DNA of 64,000 nt from Streptococcus sp. SPS1 (GCF_030439915.1 NZ_JAQFJG010000003.1:62001-126000), one strand, 5' to 3'; counted from the first letter of the stretch, positions 54,790 to 63,687 are shown. Made by a program: numbers and translations. The notes: generated by a model not told the origin, from the sequence alone.

Positions 54790-54894
54790 TTACTGTAACA
54801 TTCCCCCGTCTTTATGTAGAGATAATCCCCCATCAAGACACCTCATCTCTTCTTACTCAATAGCAACATAATTATTTGGTGATACGAGTTTCAT
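54790..54894 (-). pseudogene. double-glycine bacteriocin-type precursor with an in-frame stop
   Basis: ATG 54894 (minus) has an excellent ribosome site, AAAGAGGAGAAATCTT. It reads MKLVSPNNYVAIE, stop (54855-54853), then in the same frame EEMRCLDGG and LSLHKDGGMLQ, stop (54792-54790). With a single CAA to TAA change reversed the leader would end QEEMRCLDGG, a normal double-glycine leader of class II bacteriocins or peptide pheromones. The mature part in this frame is only 11 residues, so a further frameshift in the G-run after LDG is likely. I recall streptococcal bacteriocin-like leaders with an LPNNYVA and EEMxYLDGG pattern. Confidence 0.6.
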
Positions 54895-54921
54895 AAGATT
54901 TCTCCTCTTTAACGTTGCATG

Positions 54922-54953
54922 GTTAGGATAGTTTCCTAACAGGTAATCGTCAA
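54922..54953 (-). promoter_or_regulatory. promoter and palindrome of the bacteriocin-like precursor
   Basis: Minus strand: TTGACG (54953 to 54948), 17 bases, TATCCT (54930 to 54925), giving a leader of about 25 bases. GTTAGGA (54922-54928) and TCCTAAC (54934-54940) form a perfect palindrome over the -10 region, a possible operator. Confidence 0.55.
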
Positions 54954-55043
54954 CTTTGTTTATAGTACTTTGTTACCTAGATAAGATATCCTTTCTCTAC
55001 CTGATTTGATTTTAAAGAGAACTAAGATTTAACCATATCTATC

Positions 55044-55775
55044 TCACCTCTTATTTTTAAATAATTCATACTCTTTTTCTCTGATAGAGGGAAGTGAGAA
55101 ATTAGAAAAAATTAGTAGAATTGAAAACAGATATGCGTCTTTTTGTATCACTAAAACATAACCTAAAAATATATAGACCATCAAATCTAGTGCGAAAAGA
55201 TAAAATATCCTCCTTTTCATTATCTCACTTGTCTTAAAGATTCTGTTTAATAGAATCTTTATCGTAGTATCTACACAAATTTTTATCAAAAAGATAAGAG
55301 CCAATACACGATTATCAACTGTACCATGAAGAATAAATGGAAATATAGTTAAGATAAAACTAGAAATCTCTAAATATTTTATCCAAGGAGATTGAGACAT
55401 CTTACTTTTAAACTGACTGATTTTCCTATACTCGCTAGCTAATCTAGTATCAAAATCTTTACCAATTATATTAAAGATTAAGAACTCCAGGATAAAAATA
55501 CTGACTAATACAATATAAGTAAAAACCTTTCCTGGGAAATATTTATTGATTAAAATCGGGAAACTCATTAACAGAATCGAATTTATGGCTAGACAGATAG
55601 ATACTATTTTATTTTTCACTGAATATATAGGGAGCGATACTATCGAATAGAGAAACGCTAAAAAAATAAGCAAGAAATACTCTGTGCTGCTAATTAGCGG
55701 CGCCCTTAATGATAAAAATAGATAGGCACCCCACACGATGATATGCGCTTTACGAATTGACTCTAAACTACTCAT
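55044..55775 (-). CDS. polytopic membrane protein of unknown function, 243 residues
   Basis: About six to seven hydrophobic segments; a charged cytoplasmic loop near 110-130 (FDTRLASEYRKISQFKSK); ends KEYELFKNKR. No ABC, protease or transporter motif that I recognise. It is the gene before the bacteriocin-like precursor on the same strand, separated by about 150 bases with the precursor's own promoter. AT-rich like the small ORFs after it, so the 54-56 kb block may have arrived together. A role in export, immunity or sensing is possible but not shown. Confidence 0.6.
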   Translation of the reverse strand: MSSLESIRKAHIIVWGAYLFLSLRAPLISSTEYFLLIFLAFLYSIVSLPIYSVKNKIVSICLAINSILLMSFPILINKYFPGKVFTYIVLVSIFILEFLIFNIIGKDFDTRLASEYRKISQFKSKMSQSPWIKYLEISSFILTIFPFILHGTVDNRVLALIFLIKICVDTTIKILLNRIFKTSEIMKRRIFYLFALDLMVYIFLGYVLVIQKDAYLFSILLIFSNFSLPSIREKEYELFKNKR

Positions 55776-56278
55776 CTACCTACTCCTAATATGTAAAGGG
55801 AATCCATTTTTAGTTTACATTCTCTTTCAAACAAGTCATAAGCATTTCATGATATTTCCTTCTTCTAGACATAAACCGATTCAGATTAAAGATACAAATA
55901 TAATGATAAGGCTTTCTTTTACTTTAGACTACCATAAAACAAGGAATCTTTCAACAAAATTCATTGTCAAACTACTACTCTAGAAGATTGTTAGCCCAAA
56001 TCTTTCAGAATAGAATAATCCTAACTATCGAACACCCTGACTTCATAAATATCCATGTAATTCTAGACCTAGAATTCCTATAAACTAAATATTTTCGTAC
56101 TCTTCTAAGTAATTGATTGCCTTAAATTTTAATTTTTAAAGAATTCTAAAGATAGAATAGTCCCATCACAATCTGTTTTGAATGATTCACAATTTAGAAA
56201 CGCTATGATTCTACTCCTTTTACATTAAAAGGGAACTGCCCCAAAGCAATCCTTTTCTGATTTTGAAATTATTTACTT
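55776..56278. other. intergenic stretch without a supported gene
   Basis: AT-rich. An 81-codon plus-strand frame (55738-55983) has no ribosome site and no protein-like pattern. I see no RNA gene or clear promoter apart from short hairpins. Confidence 0.6.
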
Positions 56279-56383
56279 ATACTCTTCGAAAATCAAATTC
56301 AAACCACGTCAGCTTCACCTTGCCGTACTCAAGTACAGCCTGCGGCTAGCTTCCTAGTTTGCTCTTTAATTTTCATTGAGTAT
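56279..56383 (+). repeat. BOX element, boxA-boxC (no boxB)
   Basis: 105 bases from ATACTCTTCG to TTCATTGAGTAT, nearly identical to 41706-41810; boxA core reads ACGTCAGCTTCACCTTGCCG here. It lies 61 bases past the dhaM stop. Confidence 0.93.
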
Positions 56384-56444
56384 TAAACTTTGATAGTTGA
56401 GATAATCAACAGCCCACCTATAAAAAGAGTTATAGTAAAATTTC

Positions 56445-56819
56445 TTATTTATTGATTTCAAGCTCCGACAACTGTGTTTGAATAACTGACAGTTCTGCAC
56501 CAGCCTGAAGAAGAGCTGCTGCAGTATAGGCGCCTTCTACAATTGGAACCCTGTTGATGATGATACTCTTATCACTAAAATCAGCCACCATTTCTAAGTT
56601 CATTTTAGCAGAGCCGAGGTCAAAAAAAGCTAATAAAGTATCTGCTGGATTTTCAGAAACAACCCTATCTACTTGATCAAAACTTGTTCCAATTCCTCTA
56701 TCTTCGGTTCCTCCTACATAAGTAATCGAAACATCTTTAGCTACTTCACTAATCAGTTCAACAACACCTTGTGCAATGTGTTTGGAATGTGAAACGATAA
56801 CAAGACCAATACTTCCCAT
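56445..56819 (-). CDS. dhaM: dihydroxyacetone kinase phosphotransfer subunit DhaM
   Basis: A 124-residue EIIA-mannose-like domain: GLVIVSHSKHIAQGV at the N-terminus holds the active histidine (H11 in SHSKH), later GGTEDRGIGTSFDQV and FDLGSAKMN. It receives phosphate from HPr and passes it to ADP bound in DhaL. Single-domain DhaM (without HPr/EI fusion) is the Gram-positive type. Overlaps dhaL by one base; last gene of dhaKLM. The HPr that feeds it is encoded at 63137-63400. Confidence 0.92.
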   Translation of the reverse strand: MGSIGLVIVSHSKHIAQGVVELISEVAKDVSITYVGGTEDRGIGTSFDQVDRVVSENPADTLLAFFDLGSAKMNLEMVADFSDKSIIINRVPIVEGAYTAAALLQAGAELSVIQTQLSELEINK

Positions 56820-57394
56820 TAAACCACCCCAGTTTCTAAAAGAGCAGTAAATAGTAATCCTGATGAGAATGATCCAGGATCAATATGTCCAAGAGAACGT
56901 TCTCCTACATAAGATGCCCTTCCTTTAGTTGCAAGTAAATCTTTGGTAGCATTCACTACCTTATCAATAACCCCTTGAGTCAACTGATTATCAGACAAGG
57001 CAGCAATAACAGGAGTCCAAACATCAACCATTGTCTTTTCTCCAACTTCTGCTTTCCCACGTTTGACAATCATATCCAAACCACTTTGTAAGATTTCTTC
57101 TAATTTCGAATTTGAATCAGCCTTGGCCATACCCATAAAAGCAGAGCCATACAAGGGACCAGAAGCACCGCCTACCTTACTCAGTAGTTGCATTGAGACA
57201 AGCTTAAACACATCACTGCTGGTCTCAAATTTCTTTCCTTCTAAGTTTTCCATAACTGCAGCCATGCCACGCGCCATATTTCCACCGTGGTCTCCATCTC
57301 CTATAGGGGTGTCTAGCTCACTAAGGTAATCTTTCTGTTCTTGAATCTTTTCATTAAAAAGCTTCATCCATTCAAGTGCTTGCTCAGCATTCAT
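56819..57394 (-). CDS. dhaL: dihydroxyacetone kinase subunit DhaL
   Basis: A 191-residue, all-helical, ADP-binding subunit. The Mg2+/nucleotide motif PIGDGDHGGNMARG (about 27-40) with its aspartates is present; GGASGPLYGSAF and GHIDPGSFSSGLL are the other family motifs. It carries the phosphate from DhaM to dihydroxyacetone in DhaK. ATG 57394 behind AGGAGGAAATGTCGT, 21 bases after dhaK's stop. Confidence 0.93.
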   Translation of the reverse strand: MNAEQALEWMKLFNEKIQEQKDYLSELDTPIGDGDHGGNMARGMAAVMENLEGKKFETSSDVFKLVSMQLLSKVGGASGPLYGSAFMGMAKADSNSKLEEILQSGLDMIVKRGKAEVGEKTMVDVWTPVIAALSDNQLTQGVIDKVVNATKDLLATKGRASYVGERSLGHIDPGSFSSGLLFTALLETGVV

Positions 57395-57415
57395 ACGACA
57401 TTTCCTCCTTGAGTC

Positions 57416-58405
57416 TTACCAAGCTGGTGTAGTAACAGGTGCATTTAGAGCAGCCAACCACTCATCGTCTGCCAATCGAATCAATGTTAATGACAAGCCT
57501 GCCATATCAATTGATGTCATATAGTTTCCAATTTTCTTAAACGCCAAGTCAACACCTTTTTCATGGAGTAATTTAGCCACATCATTTGCAAATACGTATT
57601 GTTCCATAAGAGGAGTGCTTCCTAAACCATTGATGAGAAGCCCATAGCGTTCACCAGCCTTAAGTTGGAAACCTTCAGATAATTTTTCAACCAATTCTGA
57701 AGCCAATTGTGCTGAAGGTTGCATTTTCTCTTTCTTATATCCCGGTTCACCGTGAATACCAACTCCGTATTCAAATTCATCATCTTCTAGAACAAATCCT
57801 GGTTTCCCAACTTCTGGAACAGTAGCGCCAGATAGAGCTAATCCAATTGTTTTAATTTCTAAGACAAGTTTGTCGGCCAAGTCCTTCATTTCAGATAATG
57901 ATTTACCAGAACGAGCTGCAGCCCCCAAAATTTTATGGACTAATATAGTACCTGCAACACCTCGACGCCCTTGGGTATAGAGACTATTTTCAACAGCAAT
58001 ATCATCATCGACTACAACGCTTGCTACATCAATACCTTCCATTTCAGCAAGTTCTTGTGCAATTTCAAAGTTCATAATGTCACCAGAATAGTTCTTGATG
58101 ACCATGAAAACTCCAGCACCTTCATCAGCCGCCTTAATGGCTTCTAAAATTTGGTCTGGAGTAGGTGAAGTAAAGACTGCTCCACAAATGGCAGCAGACA
58201 ACATTCCTTCTCCTACAAATCCAGCATGACTTGGTTCATGTCCTGAACCTCCACCAGAAATGAGTCCAACTTTTCCTGTCTTTTCTGCCTTTCTAACGAT
58301 GACATCAAAACCATCTAAGCGTTCTACCAAGTCATCATGCATGAATGACAATCCCTGCAACATTTCATCAACAACTTGTGTCGGTTCATTTATAATTTTT
58401 TTCAT
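57416..58405 (-). CDS. dhaK: dihydroxyacetone kinase subunit DhaK
   Basis: A 329-residue substrate-binding subunit. SGGGSGHEPSHAGFVG (about 51-66) binds the substrate phosphate side, and GVGIHGEPGY (about 214-223) holds the histidine that binds dihydroxyacetone covalently. With DhaL and DhaM it forms dihydroxyacetone phosphate using PEP. First gene of dhaKLM; ATG 58405 behind GAAAGGAGTTTCTC. Minus-strand promoter: TTATCA (58473-58468), 17 bases, TATAAT (58450-58445), with the DhaS operator just upstream. Confidence 0.94.
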   Translation of the reverse strand: MKKIINEPTQVVDEMLQGLSFMHDDLVERLDGFDVIVRKAEKTGKVGLISGGGSGHEPSHAGFVGEGMLSAAICGAVFTSPTPDQILEAIKAADEGAGVFMVIKNYSGDIMNFEIAQELAEMEGIDVASVVVDDDIAVENSLYTQGRRGVAGTILVHKILGAAARSGKSLSEMKDLADKLVLEIKTIGLALSGATVPEVGKPGFVLEDDEFEYGVGIHGEPGYKKEKMQPSAQLASELVEKLSEGFQLKAGERYGLLINGLGSTPLMEQYVFANDVAKLLHEKGVDLAFKKIGNYMTSIDMAGLSLTLIRLADDEWLAALNAPVTTPAW

Positions 58406-58473
58406 GAGAAACTCCTTTCGGTATTTACCTTTGTTTTCGCTTTCATTATATATTTTTTATCGCTGGATGATAA

Positions 58474-58497
58474 GGGACAGATTCTATTATTTGTCCC
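58474..58497. promoter_or_regulatory. DhaS operator between dhaK and dhaS
   Basis: GGACAGAT, six bases, ATTTGTCC (58475-58496), with G and C added outside. I recall the Lactococcus lactis DhaS site as GGACACAT-N6-ATTTGTCC, so this copy differs by one base. It abuts the -35 of dhaK, where an activator would sit. Confidence 0.85.
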
Positions 58498-58558
58498 CTT
58501 TTAAACCCGTTTAAAACATTTTTTTGGTAAAATGAAGTAAGTAAAAGAAAGGTTTCCT

Positions 58559-59089
58559 ATGGCATCATCACTTATTACAAAAAAACGGATTGCCAAGGCA
58601 TTTAGAGACCTATTAGCTACTAGAGAATTTGACAAAATCTCCATTGTAGATATCATGGAATCAGCTGGCATTCGTAGACAGACCTTTTATAATCACTTTC
58701 TTGACAAATATGAACTGCTAGACTGGATATTTGAAAATGACTTAACCGAGTATATCACCAATAACTTGGACTTCATTTCAGGCCAAAAGCTATTACAAGA
58801 ATTATTTTTTTATTTCGAACAAGAGCGTGACTTTTATATTCAACTTTTTGATATTCAAGGGCAAAATAACTTCTATGACCACTTTATCAGCTACTGTCGC
58901 TTGCTTGTATCAAAAATTTTAAGAGAATACGGTCAGATTGATAGCGATTCATCTGCTTATACTTGTTTTTTGCTAGACTATCACTCACATGCTCTAGCAG
59001 AAATCGTGAAGGCTTACGTCAATAAAAAAAGTCCAGTTCCACAACCAGACTTTCTAATCATGACAATTATTGGAAAGAGACCACAATGA
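58559..59089 (+). CDS. dhaS: TetR family activator DhaS
   Basis: A 176-residue regulator: N-terminal TetR helix-turn-helix (about 5-50, FDKISIVDIMESAGIRRQTFYNHF) and a helical C-terminal domain. In L. lactis DhaS pairs with DhaQ carrying dihydroxyacetone to switch on dhaKLM. Here it is divergent from dhaKLM with the operator between them, and overlaps dhaQ by 4 bases (ATGA), the same layout. A -10 like TAAAAT lies at about 58529. ATG 58559 behind AGAAAGGTTTCCT. Confidence 0.9.
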   Translation: MASSLITKKRIAKAFRDLLATREFDKISIVDIMESAGIRRQTFYNHFLDKYELLDWIFENDLTEYITNNLDFISGQKLLQELFFYFEQERDFYIQLFDIQGQNNFYDHFISYCRLLVSKILREYGQIDSDSSAYTCFLLDYHSHALAEIVKAYVNKKSPVPQPDFLIMTIIGKRPQ

Positions 59090-60075
59090 CATTTATTTCA
59101 AATCATAAACAGAAAATTATTTCAAGTTACATTTCAGCAACTGTCAGCAGTCACCCTGAATTAGAAAAACACCCTACCCTACCACTAGTCTATCAAAAAA
59201 ATCGTAATCCTTATCAGGTTCCAATATTGTCGGGTGGAGGTTCCGGTCACGAACCTGCGCATATTGGATATGTGGGAGAAGGAATGCTTACTGCTGCTAT
59301 CTATGGCCAATTATTTACTCCTCCTACAAGAACTGAAATCTTAGAGTCCATTCGTTTTTTAAACAATGGTCACGGTGTCTTCATCATTGTAAAAAATTTC
59401 GAAGCAGACATCAAAGAATTTAGCTGGGCCATTAACACTGCTAGAAAAGAAGGAATTAAGGTCGGCTATAGTCTCGCACACGACGATATTTCAATTGAAC
59501 CTCACAATAAATTTCAAATTAGAGGAAGAGGGCTTGCAGGGACTATTTTACTTCATAAAGTTCTAGGATATGCAGCTCAAAATGGTGCCGACATAGAGCA
59601 ACTAACTGATTTAGGTCATGAACTTGCTCCCGAAATCGCAACAATTGGCTTTGCAACGAAATCTGCTAGTCTCCCCCAAGCCACCCTTCCACTATTTAAC
59701 TTGGAAGAAGGAAATATTTCTTATGGTATTGGGATACATGGCGAAGAAGGCTATCGTATAGTCCCATTCCAATCATCGGAAATCCTTGCAAATGAAATTA
59801 TAAGTAAATTAAGATTGCACTATCATTGGAAAAAGGGTGATCAATTTATATTGCTTGTAAATAATCTAGGCACTACTACCAACCTAGAAATGGGCATATT
59901 TATCAATGATCTCCTTCAACTCTTAGAAATTGAAGGAATCACTATTACCTTTATAAAATCAGGAACATTTATGACCAGTCTAGATATGGCAGGTATATCC
60001 GTAACTCTTTGCCCCGTAAAAAATAAACAGTGGTTAGAAGCGCTCAATGCTCCAACGACAGCTTTTGCATGGTAA
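59086..60075 (+). CDS. dhaQ: DhaK-like co-activator DhaQ
   Basis: A 329-residue DhaK paralogue that keeps SGGGSGHEPAH and GIGIHGEEGY with the substrate histidine, but is expressed with the regulator, not with dhaLM. DhaQ in L. lactis binds dihydroxyacetone and DhaS and acts as sensor, not as enzyme. Compared with dhaK here it is more divergent in the middle and carries more lysine and asparagine. Overlaps dhaS by 4 bases. Terminator at 60092-60121. Could keep some kinase activity with DhaL; sequence alone does not exclude it. Confidence 0.88.
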   Translation: MTFISNHKQKIISSYISATVSSHPELEKHPTLPLVYQKNRNPYQVPILSGGGSGHEPAHIGYVGEGMLTAAIYGQLFTPPTRTEILESIRFLNNGHGVFIIVKNFEADIKEFSWAINTARKEGIKVGYSLAHDDISIEPHNKFQIRGRGLAGTILLHKVLGYAAQNGADIEQLTDLGHELAPEIATIGFATKSASLPQATLPLFNLEEGNISYGIGIHGEEGYRIVPFQSSEILANEIISKLRLHYHWKKGDQFILLVNNLGTTTNLEMGIFINDLLQLLEIEGITITFIKSGTFMTSLDMAGISVTLCPVKNKQWLEALNAPTTAFAW

Positions 60076-60091
60076 TTTGCTTGTATAACTC

Positions 60092-60121
60092 AAAAGGGCT
60101 ACATCACTTGATAGCCCTTTT
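60092..60121. terminator. bidirectional terminator
   Basis: AAAAGGGCTA, ten-base loop, TAGCCCTTTT; between dhaQ and the convergent ClbS-like gene. Confidence 0.85.
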
Positions 60122-60173
60122 AATCTTATCTCATATTTAAAAAAATTCATTCTTTCTATTTCAAACAGTCCAT

Positions 60174-60713
60174 CTATCCCTTACAATTCTTCCGATGAGC
60201 TTTGAGTTTTTTCAGAGCCCAATCATAGTGACTGGAAGTGCTACTGACAAAGTAGGAACCTAGACTTGTCCCTCCCGTCCACTGATAGATACCTTTGGCA
60301 AAGAGTTCGTCATTGCTAAAAACTTCTATCAACTCTAAAACTTCTTTATGTGATTGTTCCAAGAGTCTAGTCGCTTCTTCTAAGGACGTTTTCTGGTGCT
60401 TCTTCCAAAAAGCGACATTCATTTCTCCATAAGTTTTCCAATTATAAGGTTCAGGGAGAAAAGGTCTTTCGTGACCTTTTTGATTAGAATGTACCCAAGT
60501 CAAAAGTAACTGATGCCATTCATAAAGATGGATCAAGACATCCCGCAGATTTTTATCCCTTTTCCAGTGAGCTTCTTTTTTCTTTAGGTCTCTTGAAAAA
60601 TCAAATGGAGTCTGTAGCTCATCTTCACTTAATTGAGAGATGAAGAGGTTAAGCTTTTCATAATTTTCCTTAGAGGCCAGCATTAGCTCCTCTTTTGTTT
60701 TCGGTCTAGGCAC
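60174..60713 (-). CDS. ClbS/DfsB family four-helix bundle protein
   Basis: A 179-residue soluble protein. PRPKTKEELMLASKENYEKL at the start, NLRDVLIHLYEWHQLLLTW in the middle and YFVSSTSSHYDWALKKLK at the end match the ClbS/DfsB (DinB-like) family. ClbS protects E. coli from colibactin and DfsB relatives act on other reactive compounds; most family members have no known substrate. Histidines in helices 2 and 4 could bind a metal as in DinB proteins. Single gene. Confidence 0.82.
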   Translation of the reverse strand: MPRPKTKEELMLASKENYEKLNLFISQLSEDELQTPFDFSRDLKKKEAHWKRDKNLRDVLIHLYEWHQLLLTWVHSNQKGHERPFLPEPYNWKTYGEMNVAFWKKHQKTSLEEATRLLEQSHKEVLELIEVFSNDELFAKGIYQWTGGTSLGSYFVSSTSSHYDWALKKLKAHRKNCKG

Positions 60714-60769
60714 AGAGTTCTCCCTTCATATTACTAGTTATTATTAGAAATTTTTTATCCTTTAAATCT

Positions 60770-61264
60770 CTATAACTTATCCTTTAATTTCTCAACAAAG
60801 AGATAGGCTGCTGGACAGGTCAAAGTATTCTTAATCGTCAAATGGTTGATTTGATGGATCTTTTTGCGATCTGTATGGGGGAACTCTCGACAGGCCTTTG
60901 GACGAACGTCATAGATGGAACAGAGATTATCTCCTCCTAAAAAGGGACAGGGCATGGATTTGAAAACCTTATCCCCATCTTCATCCACCTGCAGAAATTC
61001 AGCTTCAAAGGCCGGTAATTTCATCTTAAAGTACTTAGCAATACGAGTGATGTCTGCTTCCTTGAAGTCAGGTCCCAATGTCTTGCAACAGTTGGCACAG
61101 GCCGTACAATCAATCTCCGCAAAGACTTCCTCGTGAATCTGCTGGGCTATCTTATCTAGATTTTTTGGTGGCTTTTTCTTTAAATTGGCTAAAACTTTAC
61201 GGTGCTCCTTCTGCTTTTGTAAGGCTAGCTGGTGGTAGTACTCAATATCAATTTCTTTAGACAT
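60770..61264 (-). CDS. YkgJ family cysteine-cluster protein
   Basis: A 164-residue cytoplasmic protein. CTACANCCKTLGPDF (about 55-69) and CPFLGGDNLCSIYDVRPKAC are the two cysteine groups of the YkgJ/UPF0153 family, thought to bind zinc or an iron-sulphur cluster; the role is unknown. N-terminal 40 residues are a charged helix (KQKEHRKVLANLKKK). ATG 61264 has AATAAGAGAGAAACC. It stands alone between the ClbS-like gene and ptsI. Confidence 0.82.
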   Translation of the reverse strand: MSKEIDIEYYHQLALQKQKEHRKVLANLKKKPPKNLDKIAQQIHEEVFAEIDCTACANCCKTLGPDFKEADITRIAKYFKMKLPAFEAEFLQVDEDGDKVFKSMPCPFLGGDNLCSIYDVRPKACREFPHTDRKKIHQINHLTIKNTLTCPAAYLFVEKLKDKL

Positions 61265-61361
61265 GGTTTCTCTCTTATTCTATTTGTTTCCCCCTATTAT
61301 ATCATGCCTCTGACTCATTGAAAAGTGGACTTTACAAGACTATACTATTCCCGAATGTATC

Positions 61362-61390
61362 AAAAAACCTTGCAACTAGGTTACAAGGTT
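61362..61390 (-). terminator. rho-independent terminator of ptsHI
   Basis: On the minus strand AACCTTGTAAC and GTTGCAAGGTT form a stem, followed by TTTTT. Confidence 0.8.
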
Positions 61391-61397
61391 AATGACA

Positions 61398-63131
61398 TTA
61401 ATCAAAGTTAACGTATTCTTTTTGAAGTTCAAGAACTTCTTCCATTGTTGAACACTCTGTAAGGGCACGGTTAGCGTACTCTTCCATCTTAGCAGTATCC
61501 AATTTCTTCATCAAGCTACGTGTACGAAGTACAGATGTTGCTGACATAGAGAACTCATCCAAGCCCATTCCGACAAGAAGTGGAACAGCTTTTTGGTCAC
61601 CAGCCATCTCACCACACATACCAGCCCATTTACCTTCAGCGTGAGCTGCCTTGATAACGTTGTTGATCAAGCGAAGGATTGATGGGTTATATGGTTGGTA
61701 AAGGTATGAAACTTGCTCGTTCATACGGTCTGCTGCCATTGAGTATTGAATCAAGTCGTTTGTACCAATCGACATGAAGTCTACTTCTTTTGCAAATTGA
61801 TCTGCAAGCATTGCTGCTGCAGGGATTTCAATCATGATACCAACTTGGATGTCATCCGCAACTGCAACACCTTCAGCAAGAAGGTTTGCTTTTTCTTCTT
61901 CATAAACTGCTTTAGCTGCACGGAATTCTTTCAAAAGGGCAACCATTGGGAACATGATACGCAATTGACCATGAACAGAAGCACGAAGAAGGGCACGGAT
62001 TTGTGTACGGAACATTGCATCTCCAGTTTCAGAAATAGAGATACGAAGGGCACGGAATCCAAGGAATGGGTTCATTTCGTGTGGCATATCGAAGTAAGGA
62101 AGTTCCTTATCTCCACCAATATCCATTGTACGAACAACCACTGGTTTACCATTCATTCCCTCAAGAACAGCCTTGTATGCTTCATACTGCTCATCTTCTG
62201 TTGGGAAGTCTTGAGAATCCATATACAAGAACTCTGTACGGTAAAGTCCAACAGCTTCTGCACCGTTGTTGTTAACACCTTCAACGTCTTTTGGAGTACC
62301 GATGTTAGCAGCCAACTCGAAGTGTTTACCGTCAGCAGTCACTGTTTGAGCATCTTTCAAAAGTGCCCATTCAGCTTTTTGTTTAGCATAAACTTCACCA
62401 GCTGCTTTAAATTCTGCCGCTTGTTCATCTGTTGGGTTGATAATCACTTCACCAGTAATTCCGTTAACGGCAAGGATATCGCCGTCTTTCACTACTTCAG
62501 TGATGTTATTTGTTCCCAATACAGCTGCAATTTCAAGTGTACGTGCCATGATAGCTGAGTGGCTTGTACGTCCACCGATATTTGTTACAAAAGCTTTTAC
62601 AAAGTTTTTGTCCAATTGAGCTGTATCAGATGGTGTCAAGTCATGCGCAATGACGATTACTTCTTCATTGATAGAAGCTGGGTTTGGCAATTTTTTACCA
62701 AGAAGGTTTGCCAATACACGTTTTGTCACGTCGCGGATATCCGCTGCACGTTCTTGCATGTATGGGTTGTCTTCCATGCCTTCAAAGATCGTGATGAACA
62801 TGTCAGTCACTTCTTTAAGACCTGCTTCTGCATTGACCTTCTTAGCACGAATTGTTTCTTTAATCTGACCAATCAATTCTGGGTCAGCAAGAACCATCAA
62901 ATGAGCGTCAAAAACTTGAGCCGCTTCTTCACCAAGCGTACCTACAGCTTTCTCGCGGATAAGAGAAAGCTCGTTTTGAGAAGCTTCAAGAGCAACATCC
63001 AAACGAGCCTCTTCTGCGTTTGTATCTTCGACTGAAATAGTCTCGAATGACAAATCCGGTTGAACGAGTAGATATGCTTTTGCAACTGCAACACCGTCAG
63101 ATGCTGCGATTCCTTTAAGCATTTCTGTCAT
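61398..63131 (-). CDS. ptsI: phosphoenolpyruvate-protein phosphotransferase (enzyme I)
   Basis: A 577-residue cytoplasmic enzyme, normal EI length. The active histidine is in [13 protein letters not shown] (about 190); the PEP-binding barrel has [17 protein letters not shown] and a cysteine in [11 protein letters not shown]. It takes phosphate from PEP and passes it to HPr for all PTS sugar uptake and, here, also to DhaM. Five bases after ptsH. Its strong codon bias leaves long antisense frames on plus (61746-62558 and 62559-63035), which are shadows. Confidence 0.96.
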   Translation of the reverse strand: MTEMLKGIAASDGVAVAKAYLLVQPDLSFETISVEDTNAEEARLDVALEASQNELSLIREKAVGTLGEEAAQVFDAHLMVLADPELIGQIKETIRAKKVNAEAGLKEVTDMFITIFEGMEDNPYMQERAADIRDVTKRVLANLLGKKLPNPASINEEVIVIAHDLTPSDTAQLDKNFVKAFVTNIGGRTSHSAIMARTLEIAAVLGTNNITEVVKDGDILAVNGITGEVIINPTDEQAAEFKAAGEVYAKQKAEWALLKDAQTVTADGKHFELAANIGTPKDVEGVNNNGAEAVGLYRTEFLYMDSQDFPTEDEQYEAYKAVLEGMNGKPVVVRTMDIGGDKELPYFDMPHEMNPFLGFRALRISISETGDAMFRTQIRALLRASVHGQLRIMFPMVALLKEFRAAKAVYEEEKANLLAEGVAVADDIQVGIMIEIPAAAMLADQFAKEVDFMSIGTNDLIQYSMAADRMNEQVSYLYQPYNPSILRLINNVIKAAHAEGKWAGMCGEMAGDQKAVPLLVGMGLDEFSMSATSVLRTRSLMKKLDTAKMEEYANRALTECSTMEEVLELQKEYVNFD

Positions 63132-63136
63132 TTCCC

Positions 63137-63400
63137 TTATGCCAATCCTTCTTTTTCCATTGTTTCTGAGATTGCAGCGATAGCGTCATCTGCATCTGCA
63201 CCTTCAGCTGAGATAGTTACGTCAGCACCTTGGCCAACACCAAGACTCATAACACCCATAATTGATTTAAGGTTAACTGATTTACCTTTGTACTCAAGAG
63301 TGATATCTGAAGCAAATTTGCTAGCAGTTTGTACCAACAATGTTGCTGGACGTGCGTGAATACCTGTTTCTGCCACTACGTGGAAATCTTTAGAAGCCAT
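63137..63400 (-). CDS. ptsH: phosphocarrier protein HPr
   Basis: An 87-residue protein. H15 (GIHARPA) is phosphorylated by enzyme I and S46 (LKSIMGV) by HPr kinase, which makes HPr-Ser-P the CcpA co-repressor in Firmicutes. ATG 63400 follows AAAGGAGAGTCAAACT. First gene of ptsHI. Promoter on minus at 63491-63463. Confidence 0.97.
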   Translation of the reverse strand: MASKDFHVVAETGIHARPATLLVQTASKFASDITLEYKGKSVNLKSIMGVMSLGVGQGADVTISAEGADADDAIAAISETMEKEGLA

Positions 63401-63462
63401 AGTTTGACTCTCCTTTTGTTCTTTCTTTTTTGAGTTATATGTGATAACCCTTACAATTTGGT

Positions 63463-63491
63463 ATTATACCATCTTCTAGGATTTTTTTCAA
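63463..63491 (-). promoter_or_regulatory. ptsHI promoter
   Basis: Minus strand TTGAAA (63491-63486), 17 bases, TATAAT (63468-63463), about 60 bases before the ptsH ATG. Confidence 0.75.
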
Positions 63492-63561
63492 GCATTTTCT
63501 GGATTTTCCTTCAATTTCCTTTCAGATAACTTGCTGAAAATCTTCTGTCCTAGATAACAAA

Positions 63562-63639
63562 ACACAGGATATAGTTTCTTTAAAAACGATTTATAGGATA
63601 ATCATTGCTATTTTATAAAACAAACACCACATATTGTGT
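63562..63639. promoter_or_regulatory. two candidate NrdR boxes before nrdH
   Basis: ACACCACATATTGTGT (63624-63639) fits the NrdR consensus acaCwAtATaTwGtgt at 14 of 16 positions; ACACAGGATATAGTTT (63562-63577) at 13 of 16. Their starts are 62 bases apart, about six helix turns. They lie upstream of the nrdH promoter. Confidence 0.5.
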
Positions 63640-63687
63640 TTTGTGAGCTTGAGTAGAAAAACAGACCACTATATTTAGTTTAAATCA

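Noticed and set aside
55738-55983. 81-codon plus-strand ORF
   Set aside because: No ribosome site, overlaps the start of a better-supported minus gene, no protein-like pattern.
61746-63035. Long plus-strand frames (270 and 158 codons) opposite ptsI
   Set aside because: No ribosome sites, cysteine/phenylalanine-rich noise typical of the antisense of a highly biased gene; ptsI is certain.
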